Source of the DNA: CAWCDJ01 sp963836015
Lineage (GTDB): Bacteria; Acidobacteriota; Terriglobia; Bryobacterales; Bryobacteraceae
Length of the DNA: 64,000 nucleotides
Direction of reading: 5' to 3'
Assembly (NCBI GenBank): GCA_963836015.1
Contig: CAWIIF010000002.1
Location: 744,001-808,000 of the forward strand
Shown here: positions 1 to 8,193 of the stretch, piece by piece
Numbering within the stretch: the first letter of the stretch is position 1
Layout: each line of letters begins with the position of its first letter
Notes under the pieces: model-generated
Told to the model about the DNA's origin: nothing
Seen by the model: only the letters and a program-made list of their open reading frames with translations
The model's database searches: none
Program-made: the position numbers and the translations under genes

Positions 1-482
1 CGCACTGCGGCTGCTTCGAGCGGGGAGCAGACCACGCCATCCACCCGGGCGTCCATAGCCTGCCGGGTGCGTACCGCCACCAGCTCGGACACTTCGCAAT
101 CGTGGCCCAGTTCTCGGAGGTCCTCACGGCTGAGACTGGTAAGCACCGTGACGCCGAGCAATTGGAGGGGCGAGTCTCCCCTGCCCTCCACCGCCGCGCG
201 CATTACCGACGGTACCGCGTGGACGGTAAGAAACCGCACGCCGGTGCGGGCCACCTGCCCCACCGCGCGTCTCACGGTTTCGGGAATGTCGTAGAACTTC
301 AGGTCGAGGAATACTTCCTTGCCCTGATCGAGCAGTTCACGGACCACGGTCATGCCGGCAGCGGCGTAAAGCTCCATCCCCACCTTGTAAAAGCCGGCGT
401 GGGAGCCGAGCCGGCGCACCAGGGTGCGCGCCTCTTCGAGGGTTTCGACGTCCAGGGCGATGATGATGGGGTTGTGTTTCAT
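1..482 (-). CDS. pyrF: Orotidine 5'-phosphate decarboxylase, 3' end beyond window
   Basis: Decarboxylates OMP to UMP, the last step of pyrimidine synthesis in the cytoplasm. About 160 N-terminal residues are visible; the rest lies left of base 1. The TIM-barrel signature is clear: Asp11 in the first strand (IALDV), Lys33 (FYKVG), and the catalytic D-x-K-x-x-D cluster in LDLKFYDIPETV (Asp60, Lys62, Asp65), followed by a VHA strand near residue 97. The ATG overlaps the selD stop as ATGA (479-482), so the two are translationally coupled. The context with selD gives no pathway link. Family assignment is near certain; only the missing C-terminus cannot be checked. Confidence 0.95.
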   Translation of the reverse strand, partial: MKHNPIIIALDVETLEEARTLVRRLGSHAGFYKVGMELYAAAGMTVVRELLDQGKEVFLDLKFYDIPETVRRAVGQVARTGVRFLTVHAVPSVMRAAVEGRGDSPLQLLGVTVLTSLSREDLRELGHDCEVSELVAVRTRQAMDARVDGVVCSPLEAAAV

Positions 483-1531
483 AAGAGCCGGATCGGTTTC
501 TCCGCCCGCGCCAGGACGCGGCCGATTCGCCGGGCCCCTTCGAGCGAGCGCTCGAGCGCGGCTGCGTCGGATTCGGATAGCGCGATCAGCAGCCCACCGG
601 AGGTCTGCGGATCGTAGAGCAGGTCTTCGACTTCACGGGCGATCGGGATTTCGGCCGCCACCGCGCAGGCGATGAACTCCCGGTTGTTGTTCAGTCCGCC
701 CGGAATGGCGCCGCGCCGGGCATAATCCAGGGCGCCAGGCAGGAAGGGAACGGCGTCCACGGCGATCTCGAGGGTCACGCCGCTGGCCACCGCCATCTCG
801 CGCGCGTGGCCGAGCAGACCGAAGCCCGTTACGTCGGTGCAGCCGTGTACATCGAGCCGCAGCATCTCTTCGCAGGCGCGGCGGTTGAGCGCGAGCATGG
901 ATCGGGTAGCTTCCTCCACGTGCGCGGCGGCCGCCATCTCCCGCTTCACGGCAGTGGCGATGACTCCGGTGCCGAGCCGCTTGGTGAACACCAGGGCGTC
1001 CCCCGGGCACGCGCCGGAGTTCGCCAACACGCGGTCCGGATGCACCGTGCCCGTGACCGCATATCCAAACTTGATTTCGTCATCCGCGACGCTGTGTCCG
1101 CCCAGGATGGAGCAGGCGGCCTCGTGCATCTTGTCGGCGCCGCCGCGAAGGATCTGCCGCAGGTCTTCCATCTCTCCCTTCGCCGGCCACGCCAGGATGG
1201 AGAGCGACGAGATGGGCCGCCCGCCCATGGCATAGACATCGCTCAGGGAATTAGCGGCCGCGATTGCACCGTAAGTGTATGGATCGTCGACGATTGGCGT
1301 GAAGAAGTCCACCGTCTGCACGAGGGCGAGCTCGGGCGTCAGCTTGTACACGCCGGCATCGTCGGCGGTATCAAACCCGATCAGCACGTTTTCATCCGGC
1401 CAGCGAGGTACGGCGGCCAGCACCTGGTCCAACAACTTTGGACTCAGCTTGGACGCTCAACCCGCGGCCTTCACGTGGGCTGTAAGCTTCTTAATGCCGC
1501 TTCCCGAGGGACGCGGCTCCAAATCACGCAT
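479..1531 (-). CDS. selD: Selenide, water dikinase with in-frame UGA (selenocysteine SelD)
   Basis: Makes selenophosphate from selenide and ATP for selenocysteine and selenouridine synthesis. Without recoding, the longest frame begins at a TTG (1435) and lacks the N-terminal active-site loop. Reading through a TGA at 1457-1459 from the ATG at 1531 gives 350 residues, the usual SelD length, with the N-terminal motif KLTAHVKAAG-U-ASKLSP: Sec25 sits exactly where other SelDs have the catalytic Cys of GCAAK. The downstream core (DDAGVY, QTVDFFTPIVDDP, GGHSVADDE, CTDVTGFGLLGH, DPQTSGGLL) is intact. A candidate bacterial SECIS hairpin follows the UGA. pyrF follows by ATGA overlap. Seen: the frame and motif; known: SelD selenoproteins exist; inferred: the UGA is decoded as Sec. 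Confidence 0.9.
1427..1454 (-). promoter_or_regulatory. Candidate bacterial SECIS hairpin in selD
   Basis: Directly after the in-frame UGA of selD, GTCCAA (1454-1449) can pair with TTGGAC (1432-1427), six perfect pairs around a 16-nt apical region that may close further. The apex is about 16-20 nt downstream of the UGA, in the distance range known for bacterial SECIS elements that bind SelB. No folding calculation was run. Confidence 0.45.
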
Positions 1532-1535
1532 TAGA

Positions 1536-1545
1536 ACTATAATAG
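1536..1545. promoter_or_regulatory. Overlapping divergent -10 boxes for selD and the C45 hydrolase gene
   Basis: Only 18 bp separate the selD ATG (1531, minus) from the hydrolase ATG (1550, plus). The gap holds a perfect plus-strand TATAAT at 1538-1543, six nt before the plus start, and minus-strand TATTAT (1544-1539) or TATAGT (1541-1536) a few nt before the selD start. No Shine-Dalgarno fits either gene, so both transcripts would be leaderless or almost so. No convincing -35 element is seen. Confidence 0.5.
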
Positions 1546-1549
1546 CGGG

Positions 1550-2944
1550 ATGCGACGCATCTCCCTGCTGCTGGCCGTGCTCCTGCTGGGCCTGGCTTTC
1601 ACCCTGGTATCGCGCGAGCCCGACGCGCGGTTGAGAAAAGCGTATCGGGCGGCCGAGCGCAGTGGATGGATTCAGGTGCACCTCGAGGGTGCGCCGCGGG
1701 ACATCGGCTTTCAGCACGGCTACCTGCTCTCGGCGGAGATCCAGGACAACTTCCACGCCATCTCGACCGAGATGGTCCACGACGAGAAAAAGGACTGGGC
1801 ATTCTTCCGCAATGCGGCGGAGGTGGTCTTCTGGCCGCACGTCGAGCAGGAGTACCGCGACGAATTGAACGGCATCGTCGAGGGCCTGAAGGCGCGGAAC
1901 TCGAAGCTCGACCTGTGGGACATCGTCGCCATGAACGCGTGGCTCGAACTGCCGTATTACGACAAGTGGTACAACCAGCAGCATCCCGGCACGGAAGCCG
2001 GAACAGGCCCGGGCGACCATTGCAGCGCCTTCGTGGCCACCGGCAGCTACACCAAAGACGGCCGCATCGTAATCGGACACAATAACTGGACGAGCTACTC
2101 TTCGGGCGAGCGCTGGAACATTATCTTCGACATCGTGCCGGCGAAGGGCCACCGCATCCTGATGGACGGGTCGGCGGGGCTGATCCACAGCGGCGACGAT
2201 TTCGGCGTCAACTCGGCGGGCATCGTGATCACCGAAACCACGATCAGCGGTTTCAGCGGGTTCGACCCGAACGGAATTCCGGAATTCGTACGGGCACGCA
2301 AAGCCATGCAGTATTCCGAATCGATCGACGACTACGCGCGCTACATGAAGGACGGCAATAACGGCGGCTATGCCAACAACTGGCTGGTGGCCGACAGCCG
2401 GAACAACGAGGTCGCAAGCCTGGAGCTGGGCTTGAAGAACGTCATTCTGCAGCGCACCAAGGACGGTTTTTTCGTAGGCTCGAATTTCCCGGCCGATCCC
2501 AAGCTCACCAGGGAAGAGACCGATTTCAACGTCAACGACAAGAGCCGGAGCGAGAATGCGCGGCATGCCCGCTGGCTGGAGCTGATGCAGCAGAATAAAG
2601 GGCGGATCGACGTCTCCCTGGGGCAGAAGTTCCTGTCGGATCACTTCGACACTTTTGAAGGGAAGAACCAGGCAAGCGAGCGGACGCTCTGCGGGCACGT
2701 GGAGAGCTCTCCGCGCGGTATGGGGACCTGGCAGGCGCCCTATGCGCCGGCGGGTGCCGTGCAGAACAAGGTGACGGATGCCGCCGGCGCTGAGAAGATG
2801 TCGCTGACGGCGGCTCTCGGTCATGCCTGCGGCGTGAACTACAAAGCCTCGGAACACCTGGCCAAGCATCCGGAATTCGGCTGGATGAGAGATATCCTGA
2901 GGGACATGCCCGCGCGCGGCTGGGCACGGTTCACGGCCAAATAG
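1550..2944 (+). CDS. Secreted C45-family Ntn hydrolase / phospholipase B-like protein
   Basis: 464 residues. An N-terminal hydrophobic segment (about residues 4-20) after MRR looks like a signal peptide or anchor, so the product is probably exported. The motif GDHCSAFVATG, with Cys158, followed by DGRIVIGHNNW, matches the autoprocessing site of N-terminal-nucleophile hydrolases related to peptidase family C45 and phospholipase B-like proteins, where cleavage before Cys frees the nucleophile. Later SAGIVITETTISG and NNWLVADSRNNEVASLELG fit the same fold. Substrate cannot be read from the sequence: an acyl-amide or phospholipid is likely. Monocistronic and divergent from selD, with TATAAT six nt before the ATG. 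Family call good, specificity unknown. Confidence 0.75.
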   Translation: MRRISLLLAVLLLGLAFTLVSREPDARLRKAYRAAERSGWIQVHLEGAPRDIGFQHGYLLSAEIQDNFHAISTEMVHDEKKDWAFFRNAAEVVFWPHVEQEYRDELNGIVEGLKARNSKLDLWDIVAMNAWLELPYYDKWYNQQHPGTEAGTGPGDHCSAFVATGSYTKDGRIVIGHNNWTSYSSGERWNIIFDIVPAKGHRILMDGSAGLIHSGDDFGVNSAGIVITETTISGFSGFDPNGIPEFVRARKAMQYSESIDDYARYMKDGNNGGYANNWLVADSRNNEVASLELGLKNVILQRTKDGFFVGSNFPADPKLTREETDFNVNDKSRSENARHARWLELMQQNKGRIDVSLGQKFLSDHFDTFEGKNQASERTLCGHVESSPRGMGTWQAPYAPAGAVQNKVTDAAGAEKMSLTAALGHACGVNYKASEHLAKHPEFGWMRDILRDMPARGWARFTAK

Positions 2945-3409
2945 CTAGTCGGGCACCGGCCCGAGACTCAACGCGATCTTTCGCACGGTCTCTTCGGAGA
3001 CGCTTGGAAGAAACACGATGTGGCAGCTGCACGTGCCGTTCTTTGCCGGCACGCTGGCGCTGAACGCGCTCGGGTCGTCGGAGTTCCGCGAGATCCGGTC
3101 CTGGTAGAAAGTTCGTTTCGGCGTGTTCTCGAACATTTTGTCCTTCGGAATGTGAAGAACCTTCTGGATGGATTCGGGCAGCGGCTTGAACGCCTGTCCC
3201 GGCTGGCTGGTCACTACCGCGATAGCGGTCGTGGCGTCCTTGAAAATAACCGCGCCGGACGTTTCCGAGAATGGAACCCAATCCGGAGGGGCCTCGATCC
3301 GGCAGGCGCCCTTGGCATCGTCTACGGCTTTCCACCCGGCGGGCACGGAGGGCTGCGAAGGCGCCTGGAGGAACAAGAGAACCAGAGTAGGAACTATGCA
3401 TTCTCTCAT
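2945..3409 (-). CDS. Small secreted protein of unknown function
   Basis: 154 residues beginning MRECIVPTLVLLFLQAP, a short signal peptide with likely cleavage around residues 16-20. The mature part has a compact mixed sequence (PAGWKAVDDAKGACRIEAP, then PPDWVPFSETSGAVIFKD) and a CSC motif near residue 125. I recognise no family or catalytic motif. It converges on the C45 hydrolase gene with no gap between the stops. The start is supported by TTGTCC, 17 bp, TACACT, six nt, ATG, which is the cleanest promoter in the window and predicts a leaderless transcript. Confidence 0.7.
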   Translation of the reverse strand: MRECIVPTLVLLFLQAPSQPSVPAGWKAVDDAKGACRIEAPPDWVPFSETSGAVIFKDATTAIAVVTSQPGQAFKPLPESIQKVLHIPKDKMFENTPKRTFYQDRISRNSDDPSAFSASVPAKNGTCSCHIVFLPSVSEETVRKIALSLGPVPD

Positions 3410-3415
3410 GGCTGG

Positions 3416-3444
3416 AGTGTACCTCCGGGAGAGTCAGCGGACAA
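3416..3444 (-). promoter_or_regulatory. Sigma70-type promoter placing +1 at the ATG of the small secreted protein
   Basis: Minus strand TTGTCC (3444-3439), 17-bp spacer, TACACT (3421-3416), then six nt to the ATG at 3409. With normal initiation geometry the transcript starts at or within a base or two of the start codon. Confidence 0.6.
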
Positions 3445-3496
3445 TGGGGACCGGTAAGGCCGCAGCGCGTAAATGCACCAAGCGGGAACTGTCGCG

Positions 3497-4189
3497 TCAC
3501 CACCCCGTCTGCGTCATGCGCTTCAGAATTTCAGCGCTGTAGGCGTTCATACGCGACGGCTTGCGGCGCAGCGGCGACGGCAGCACCGCGGCGAGGCGGG
3601 CGGCCTGTTCCCGATTAAGGCCGGAAGCTGGGATTCCGTACCAGGCCTGCGAGGCCGCCTCCGCCCCATAGATGCCGGGACCCCACTCGACGACGTTGAG
3701 ATACAGCTCCAGAATCCGGTCTTTGGGAAGTAGTACTTCGGCTGTGGGAGCAAGCGTGAACTCCACGGCCTTGCGCAGCAGCGAGCGGTAGGTCGTGAAG
3801 AACAGGTTTTTGACCAACTGCTGGGTGAGGGTGGATCCGCCGCGTCCGAGGCGCCCCTCGTCCAGGTCCTGGTCGACAACCTTTTGCACTTCCTTCCAGT
3901 CGATGCCGTGATGCTGATAAAAACGGCCGTCTTCGGCGGCCACTACGGCGTGCTGCAGGTTGGGGGAGATCAGGCTGAGAGGGACGTAGGCGGATCTCTT
4001 GCGATACTTGGCATGGTGAAACCAGGATTCCATCCGGCGCTGGATCTGCACCATGGTGTCCGGGGGATTTACCCATCGAAGAGCGGCCAACTCCAGGACG
4101 GCGAGCCCGTACAGGGCGGCCACTGTACCCGCCATCCAAAGGAGGAGCGTCTTCCACCAGGAGCGCCGCTTCTTCGCCCGTTTCCACAA
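3497..4189 (-). CDS. mtgA: Monofunctional biosynthetic peptidoglycan transglycosylase
   Basis: 230 residues, normal for MtgA. A basic N-terminus precedes one membrane helix (about residues 13-38), then a periplasmic GT51 domain that polymerises lipid II into glycan strands. GT51 motifs are complete: AAEDGRFYQHHG with catalytic Glu86, GGSTLTQQLVKNLF, and RILELYLNVVEWGPGIYG. There is no transpeptidase domain. The start is a TTG at 4189 that keeps the basic leader; TAACAT lies six nt upstream, so this too may be leaderless. It is divergent from the histidine kinase gene. C-terminus ends KRMTQTGW as in typical members. Confidence 0.93.
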   Translation of the reverse strand: MWKRAKKRRSWWKTLLLWMAGTVAALYGLAVLELAALRWVNPPDTMVQIQRRMESWFHHAKYRKRSAYVPLSLISPNLQHAVVAAEDGRFYQHHGIDWKEVQKVVDQDLDEGRLGRGGSTLTQQLVKNLFFTTYRSLLRKAVEFTLAPTAEVLLPKDRILELYLNVVEWGPGIYGAEAASQAWYGIPASGLNREQAARLAAVLPSPLRRKPSRMNAYSAEILKRMTQTGW

Positions 4190-4224
4190 GCTAAGATGTT
4201 ACAACTCTTCTAGGGCTGCAAACG

Positions 4225-5679
4225 ATGACTCGACTGGACAGCTTTCTGGCGTACACGGAGTCGCACCGCCTGGTGGTGAGCGGCGTGGCCGCCCTTCTGG
4301 TCGGCGGAATTGCGGCCGTCGACTGGGTGCTGCCAACCGTCACCTTCGGCTACCTGTACCTCCTTCCCATACTGCTCGCAGCCGCCGCGCTCAGCCGGTT
4401 TCAGATTCTTGGAATGGCGGTTCTGTGCGCCTATCTAAGGGAATCGTTCGACCCTCTGCAGGGTCCTCCGGGCGGCACGGGCGAACATCTGCTTGCCGCG
4501 TTCAATCCGCTGCAATGGGCTCCAGGCTCCTCCGGCCGGCTGCTGGTGGTCACCGTAGGCTTCGCCATGACGGGATTCTTTGTGGCCGAGATCAACCACC
4601 GCCGGCGGCTGCTCACCGACCACCTCAAGGAACGCGAACTGCAGATGCGGCTGCGTCAAGAGGCCGAACAGCAGGTCCGCATCCTCATTGAAACCAGTCC
4701 GCTTGCCATCCTGACTCTCGACGAATCGGGCCGGGTCCTGCTAGCTAACGAATCGGCGCGCCAGGTGCTGGGCTTCGATCGCAAGCCCCTGCAGGGTGAG
4801 GCCGTAGAGCCATACCTGCCGATCCTGCCGCGAATGCTGCACAGTCATCATTCCGGCGGCAACATCCGCACCAGCGTGGAATGCCGTGGGCAGCGACGAA
4901 ACGGCGAAGTTTTTCTGGCCCACGTCTGGCTTTCTACGTACCGCACGTCCGCCGGGGCGGGACTGGCCGCGGTAGTTTGGGATGCCTCGGAGAACCTCCG
5001 CGACCGCGAAGGCGCGGGACTCGATTCGATGATGGCCACCTCTCGCGTCCTGGTCGGCGCCATTTCCCATGAGATCCGCAACCTGGCCTCGGCGGCGGCG
5101 ACGGCTCACTCGGCCCTGGCCGACACCGGCATCGCCAGAAGTGAGCATTACCAGGCGCTGGGAACGTTGATCAGAGGGCTCGAAAAGATCGCCTCCTCGG
5201 GGCTCTCCGTCGCGTCCACCCGCGAAGCGGCCCTGGCGGATTTGGAGACGGTGCTCGACGAGACCCGAATCGTGATCGAGCCGACACTCCGCGAGGCCGG
5301 AATCGAGGTGACCTGGGAGATTCCCGGGCGCCTGCCCCTGGTGCAGGCCGACCAGCACAGCCTCCTCCAGGTGTTCGTCAACCTGGCGCGCAACAGCCAG
5401 CGCGCGCTCGAGAACCAGGCTGGCCCCATGGTGCGGATTTCGGCGGCGCTCGAGAGGGACCTGGTGGTCGTTCGTTTTCGAGATAATGGTCCTGGGGTTG
5501 CCCATCCGGAAGAGTTATTCCGGCCTTTTCAGCCAGGCTCCCAGTCGTACGGGCTGGGACTCTACATTTCGAGGGCGATCCTACGGGCCCATGGCGGCGG
5601 TCTGCGCTATGAGTCGCAGCCGGAGGGCAGTTGTTTTGCGGTGGAATTATGGCCGGTAGAGAATGCCTCGGAAACTTGA
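4225..5679 (+). CDS. Membrane sensor histidine kinase with PAS domain
   Basis: 484 residues. Two or three membrane helices lie in about residues 15-70 and one at 105-123, then a PAS-like domain (about 150-260), an H-box AISHEIRN with His282, and a HATPase_c domain with N-box VFVNLARNSQRAL, G1 FRDNGPGV and G2 YGLGLYISRAIL. It phosphorylates the NarL-type regulator encoded next; the stop and start overlap as TGATG, so the two are coupled. The signal is unknown: no extracytoplasmic sensor domain is visible beyond the short loops. The helix bundle at the N-terminus resembles the small integral sensor regions of other soil-bacterium kinases. Confidence 0.88.
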   Translation: MTRLDSFLAYTESHRLVVSGVAALLVGGIAAVDWVLPTVTFGYLYLLPILLAAAALSRFQILGMAVLCAYLRESFDPLQGPPGGTGEHLLAAFNPLQWAPGSSGRLLVVTVGFAMTGFFVAEINHRRRLLTDHLKERELQMRLRQEAEQQVRILIETSPLAILTLDESGRVLLANESARQVLGFDRKPLQGEAVEPYLPILPRMLHSHHSGGNIRTSVECRGQRRNGEVFLAHVWLSTYRTSAGAGLAAVVWDASENLRDREGAGLDSMMATSRVLVGAISHEIRNLASAAATAHSALADTGIARSEHYQALGTLIRGLEKIASSGLSVASTREAALADLETVLDETRIVIEPTLREAGIEVTWEIPGRLPLVQADQHSLLQVFVNLARNSQRALENQAGPMVRISAALERDLVVVRFRDNGPGVAHPEELFRPFQPGSQSYGLGLYISRAILRAHGGGLRYESQPEGSCFAVELWPVENASET

Positions 5680-6320
5680 TGCAAGCTGGGACGGTGAGGC
5701 CCATACGCGCACTTCTGGTGGATGACCATGCGCTATTCCGGGAAAGCGTGGTACGTGTGCTGGCTGCCGAGCCAGGACTCGCCATGGACCACTGCGGCAG
5801 CATTCGCGAGGCTCTGAAAGAGATCGCGCAACAGGAGTTCGACCTGGTGCTGCTCGATCACGATTTGGGCGCCGAGAGAGCTTCCCAGTTCCTCCCGGCG
5901 GCGCGCCAGCTCGGCTTCGAAGGCAAGGTGCTGGTGGTGACCGCCTGGGTGAGCGAAAACGAAGCGCGGCGCCTGATACGGCAAGGCGCGGCCGGCATCT
6001 TTCTCAAGCACGCGCCCCTCAGCCAGCTGGTGGAGGCCATCCACACGGTCTACGGCGGTGGGAAGTGGTTCGACAGCTCGTTCGGCGAAGGCAATCCCGA
6101 AAAGGGCTCCACCCAGGCGGAACCCCTGTTCAGCGACCGCCAGCGGAGGGTGCTGCGGTTCGTGCTGGAAGGCCTTTCCAACAAAGAGATCGCCTGGCGG
6201 CTACAGATCTCGGAGAGCTACGTGAAGGCGATCCTGCAAAGTCTCTTTCAGAAGACCGGAGTCCGCACCCGGGGCCAGCTGGTCCGGGTGGCCTTCGAAC
6301 AGTACGAAGACCAGATCTGA
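5679..6320 (+). CDS. NarL/LuxR-type response regulator
   Basis: 213 residues from the ATG at 5679, chosen because it overlaps the kinase stop by one base (TGATG) and leaves the receiver starting at IRALLVDDHALF. Receiver: Asp15/Asp16, phosphoacceptor Asp60 in LVLLDHDLG, Lys110 in GIFLKHAP. A LuxR helix-turn-helix (FSDRQRRVLRFVLEGLSNKEIAWRLQ... then SYVKAILQSLFQKTGVRTR) fills the C-terminus, so it binds DNA as the output of the kinase upstream. Targets are not evident; a 7-bp stem-loop (6333-6349) follows the stop. Confidence 0.9.
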   Translation: MQAGTVRPIRALLVDDHALFRESVVRVLAAEPGLAMDHCGSIREALKEIAQQEFDLVLLDHDLGAERASQFLPAARQLGFEGKVLVVTAWVSENEARRLIRQGAAGIFLKHAPLSQLVEAIHTVYGGGKWFDSSFGEGNPEKGSTQAEPLFSDRQRRVLRFVLEGLSNKEIAWRLQISESYVKAILQSLFQKTGVRTRGQLVRVAFEQYEDQI

Positions 6321-6332
6321 CGTGGCGAGCTC

Positions 6333-6349
6333 TTGCGGTGGGACCGCAA
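6333..6349 (+). terminator. Stem-loop after the two-component operon
   Basis: TTGCGGT, loop GGG, ACCGCAA: seven perfect pairs 12 nt after the regulator stop. No T-run follows, so intrinsic termination is uncertain. Confidence 0.4.
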
Positions 6350-6616
6350 ACACCCTGATTGTACGAAAGATAGACTTCCGGCACAGGCATCGCTCCGGTT
6401 ACCGTAGAGACATACTTAGCCGGATCTCAGACCCGGCAACCGAGGCATAGGGGTGAGTGTCGCTGTCGACACAAACCAGTAGTTCGGGGATTAAGACTCA
6501 GGATCCGGCGCGAAAGCGTTTCCCCGCCAGGAAAGCCTGGCGGCCGGAGGTCGCGCCGGTATCCTTCGAGTCCCATCTCCCATCTTTTCCGTTTCCCTCC
6601 CGGATAAAATAAGAGT
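6350..6616 (+). other. Hairpin-rich intergenic stretch before the aldehyde dehydrogenase
   Basis: This gap holds several stems: GCCGG/CCGGC around 6419-6437, GTGTCG/CGACAC near 6458-6473, and a perfect 8-bp CCGCCAGG-AAAG-CCTGGCGG at 6524-6543. I could not match it to a known riboswitch or small RNA. A TAAAAT box at 6605-6610 lies six nt before the downstream GTG, so the stems would sit upstream of that transcript unless another promoter reads through. Confidence 0.3.
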
Positions 6617-8146
6617 GTGCCTACCGCCAGTACCACCATCTCCGACGTTCTCGAGAAGTTGCACATCGAGCCGTTGAACTCCGGAGCCTGCTACGGCGAC
6701 TGGATCGCGACGCCTTCCGGCCGCGAACTGGTTTCGTTCAACCCATCCACCGGCGAGCCGCTGGCGAAGGTCAAAATGGCAGGTCCGGAGGATTACGAAG
6801 CGGTCGCGCGCCGGGCAGCCGACGCATTTATAGACTGGCGCATGGTTCCGGCGCCGCGGCGCGGCGAGATCGTACGCGAGATCGGCAACGAATTGCGGGC
6901 GCACAAGGCCGAACTGGGCGCGCTGGTGGCCCTCGAGATGGGCAAGATCCTCGCCGAAGGGATGGGCGAGGTGCAGGAGATGATCGACATTGCGGATTTC
7001 GCCGTGGGGCTCTCCCGCCAGTTGTACGGCCTCACGATGCACAGCGAGCGGCCGGGACACCGCATGTACGAGCAGTGGCATCCGCTGGGCATCGTGGGTG
7101 TGATCAGCGCCTTTAATTTTCCGGTGGCGGTATGGTCGTGGAACGCCATGATCGCGGCGGTCTGCGGCGACTGCGTGCTGTGGAGACCTTCCTCGGATAC
7201 GCCGCTAACCGCGATCGCCGTACAGAAGATCTGTAACCGCGTGTTGGACCGGCACAGCCTGAAGGGCATCTTCAACCTGGTGATCGGACCCGCCAATCCC
7301 GTGGGGGAGACGTTGATCCAGGACCGCCGCGTACCGCTGATCAGCTTCACGGGCTCGACCGAAGTAGGCCGCCACGTGGCGGAAACCGTGGCGCGGCGAC
7401 TCGGCAGGACGATCCTGGAGCTGGGCGGCAACAACGGGATCATCGTAACGGACGACGCCAATCCGGATCTCGTGCTGCGAGCCGTGCTCTTCGGCGCAGT
7501 CGGAACCGCGGGCCAGCGCTGCACGACCACGCGGCGCCTGTTTCTCCAGCGCGGCATCGCCTCGCGGGTCCGGGAGGCCCTGATCGACGCGTACCAGCAG
7601 GTGAAAATCGGCGACCCGCTCGACGAGAGCACGCTGATGGGTCCGCTGATCAACCGCCGCGCCGTGGACGATATGATGGACGGGGTGCGCCGCATTCGTG
7701 AGCAGGGCGGCGAAATTCTCTACGGCGGGGAGCGTTTGAACGGCAACTTTGTGCAGCCCACCCTGGTGGCGGCGCGGCCGGATATGCCGATCCTGAAGGA
7801 GGAGATTTTCGCGCCGATTCTGTACCTCGTGGAGTTCGACGACCTGGATGAGGCGATACACTGGCACAACGACGTGCCGCAGGGCCTGTCGTCAGCCATG
7901 TTCACCAACAGCCTGATCTCCGCGGAGATGTTTCTCAGCCACCGCGGCAGCGACTGCGGGATCGCCAACATCAACCTGGGAACGAGTGGAGCGGAAATTG
8001 GCGGGGCCTTCGGCGGGGAGAAGGAGACGGGCGGCGGCCGGGAGTCCGGCAGCGACGCCTGGAAGGCCTACATGCGGCGGCAGACGAACACCATCAACTG
8101 GTCATCCGAGATGCCGCTGGCCCAGGGGATTCAGTTTCTTCTGTAG
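6617..8146 (+). CDS. ALDH7-type aldehyde dehydrogenase (aminoadipate semialdehyde dehydrogenase-like)
   Basis: 509 residues. The NAD-dependent aldehyde dehydrogenase fold is complete: Asn167 in SAFNFPVAVW, Glu268 in LELGGNNG and nucleophile Cys302 in GTAGQRCTTTRR. The C-terminal block TSGAEIGGAFGGEKETGGG then ESGSDAWKAYMRRQTNTIN is characteristic of family 7, whose members oxidise alpha-aminoadipate semialdehyde in lysine degradation. No other lysine-catabolic gene is nearby, so the substrate is inferred from family alone. The start is GTG, with TAAAAT six nt upstream and no Shine-Dalgarno, pointing to a leaderless message. It converges on rplQ across a shared terminator. Confidence 0.88.
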   Translation: MPTASTTISDVLEKLHIEPLNSGACYGDWIATPSGRELVSFNPSTGEPLAKVKMAGPEDYEAVARRAADAFIDWRMVPAPRRGEIVREIGNELRAHKAELGALVALEMGKILAEGMGEVQEMIDIADFAVGLSRQLYGLTMHSERPGHRMYEQWHPLGIVGVISAFNFPVAVWSWNAMIAAVCGDCVLWRPSSDTPLTAIAVQKICNRVLDRHSLKGIFNLVIGPANPVGETLIQDRRVPLISFTGSTEVGRHVAETVARRLGRTILELGGNNGIIVTDDANPDLVLRAVLFGAVGTAGQRCTTTRRLFLQRGIASRVREALIDAYQQVKIGDPLDESTLMGPLINRRAVDDMMDGVRRIREQGGEILYGGERLNGNFVQPTLVAARPDMPILKEEIFAPILYLVEFDDLDEAIHWHNDVPQGLSSAMFTNSLISAEMFLSHRGSDCGIANINLGTSGAEIGGAFGGEKETGGGRESGSDAWKAYMRRQTNTINWSSEMPLAQGIQFLL

Positions 8147-8154
8147 TATGTATG

Positions 8155-8183
8155 GCCCGCTCCCTCTCTGTGAGGGAGCGGGC
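8155..8183. terminator. Bidirectional terminator between ALDH and rplQ
   Basis: A perfect 12-bp GC-rich stem (8155-8166 with 8172-8183) and a 5-nt loop TCTGT lie between converging genes, 8 bp after the dehydrogenase stop and 10 bp after the rplQ stop. No U-tract on either side, but the position and stability support termination of both units. Confidence 0.7.
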
Positions 8184-8193
8184 GGGACCGGAT

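Noticed and set aside
1457..2869. A 470-codon open frame on the minus strand opposite the C45 hydrolase gene
   Set aside because: It is a high-GC shadow of the hydrolase except for its last 24 codons, which are the real N-terminus of selD before the in-frame UGA.
6350..6600. A known riboswitch (c-di-GMP, glycine, TPP or cobalamin type) before the aldehyde dehydrogenase
   Set aside because: None of the conserved sequence blocks of these classes could be found; only separate stems are visible.
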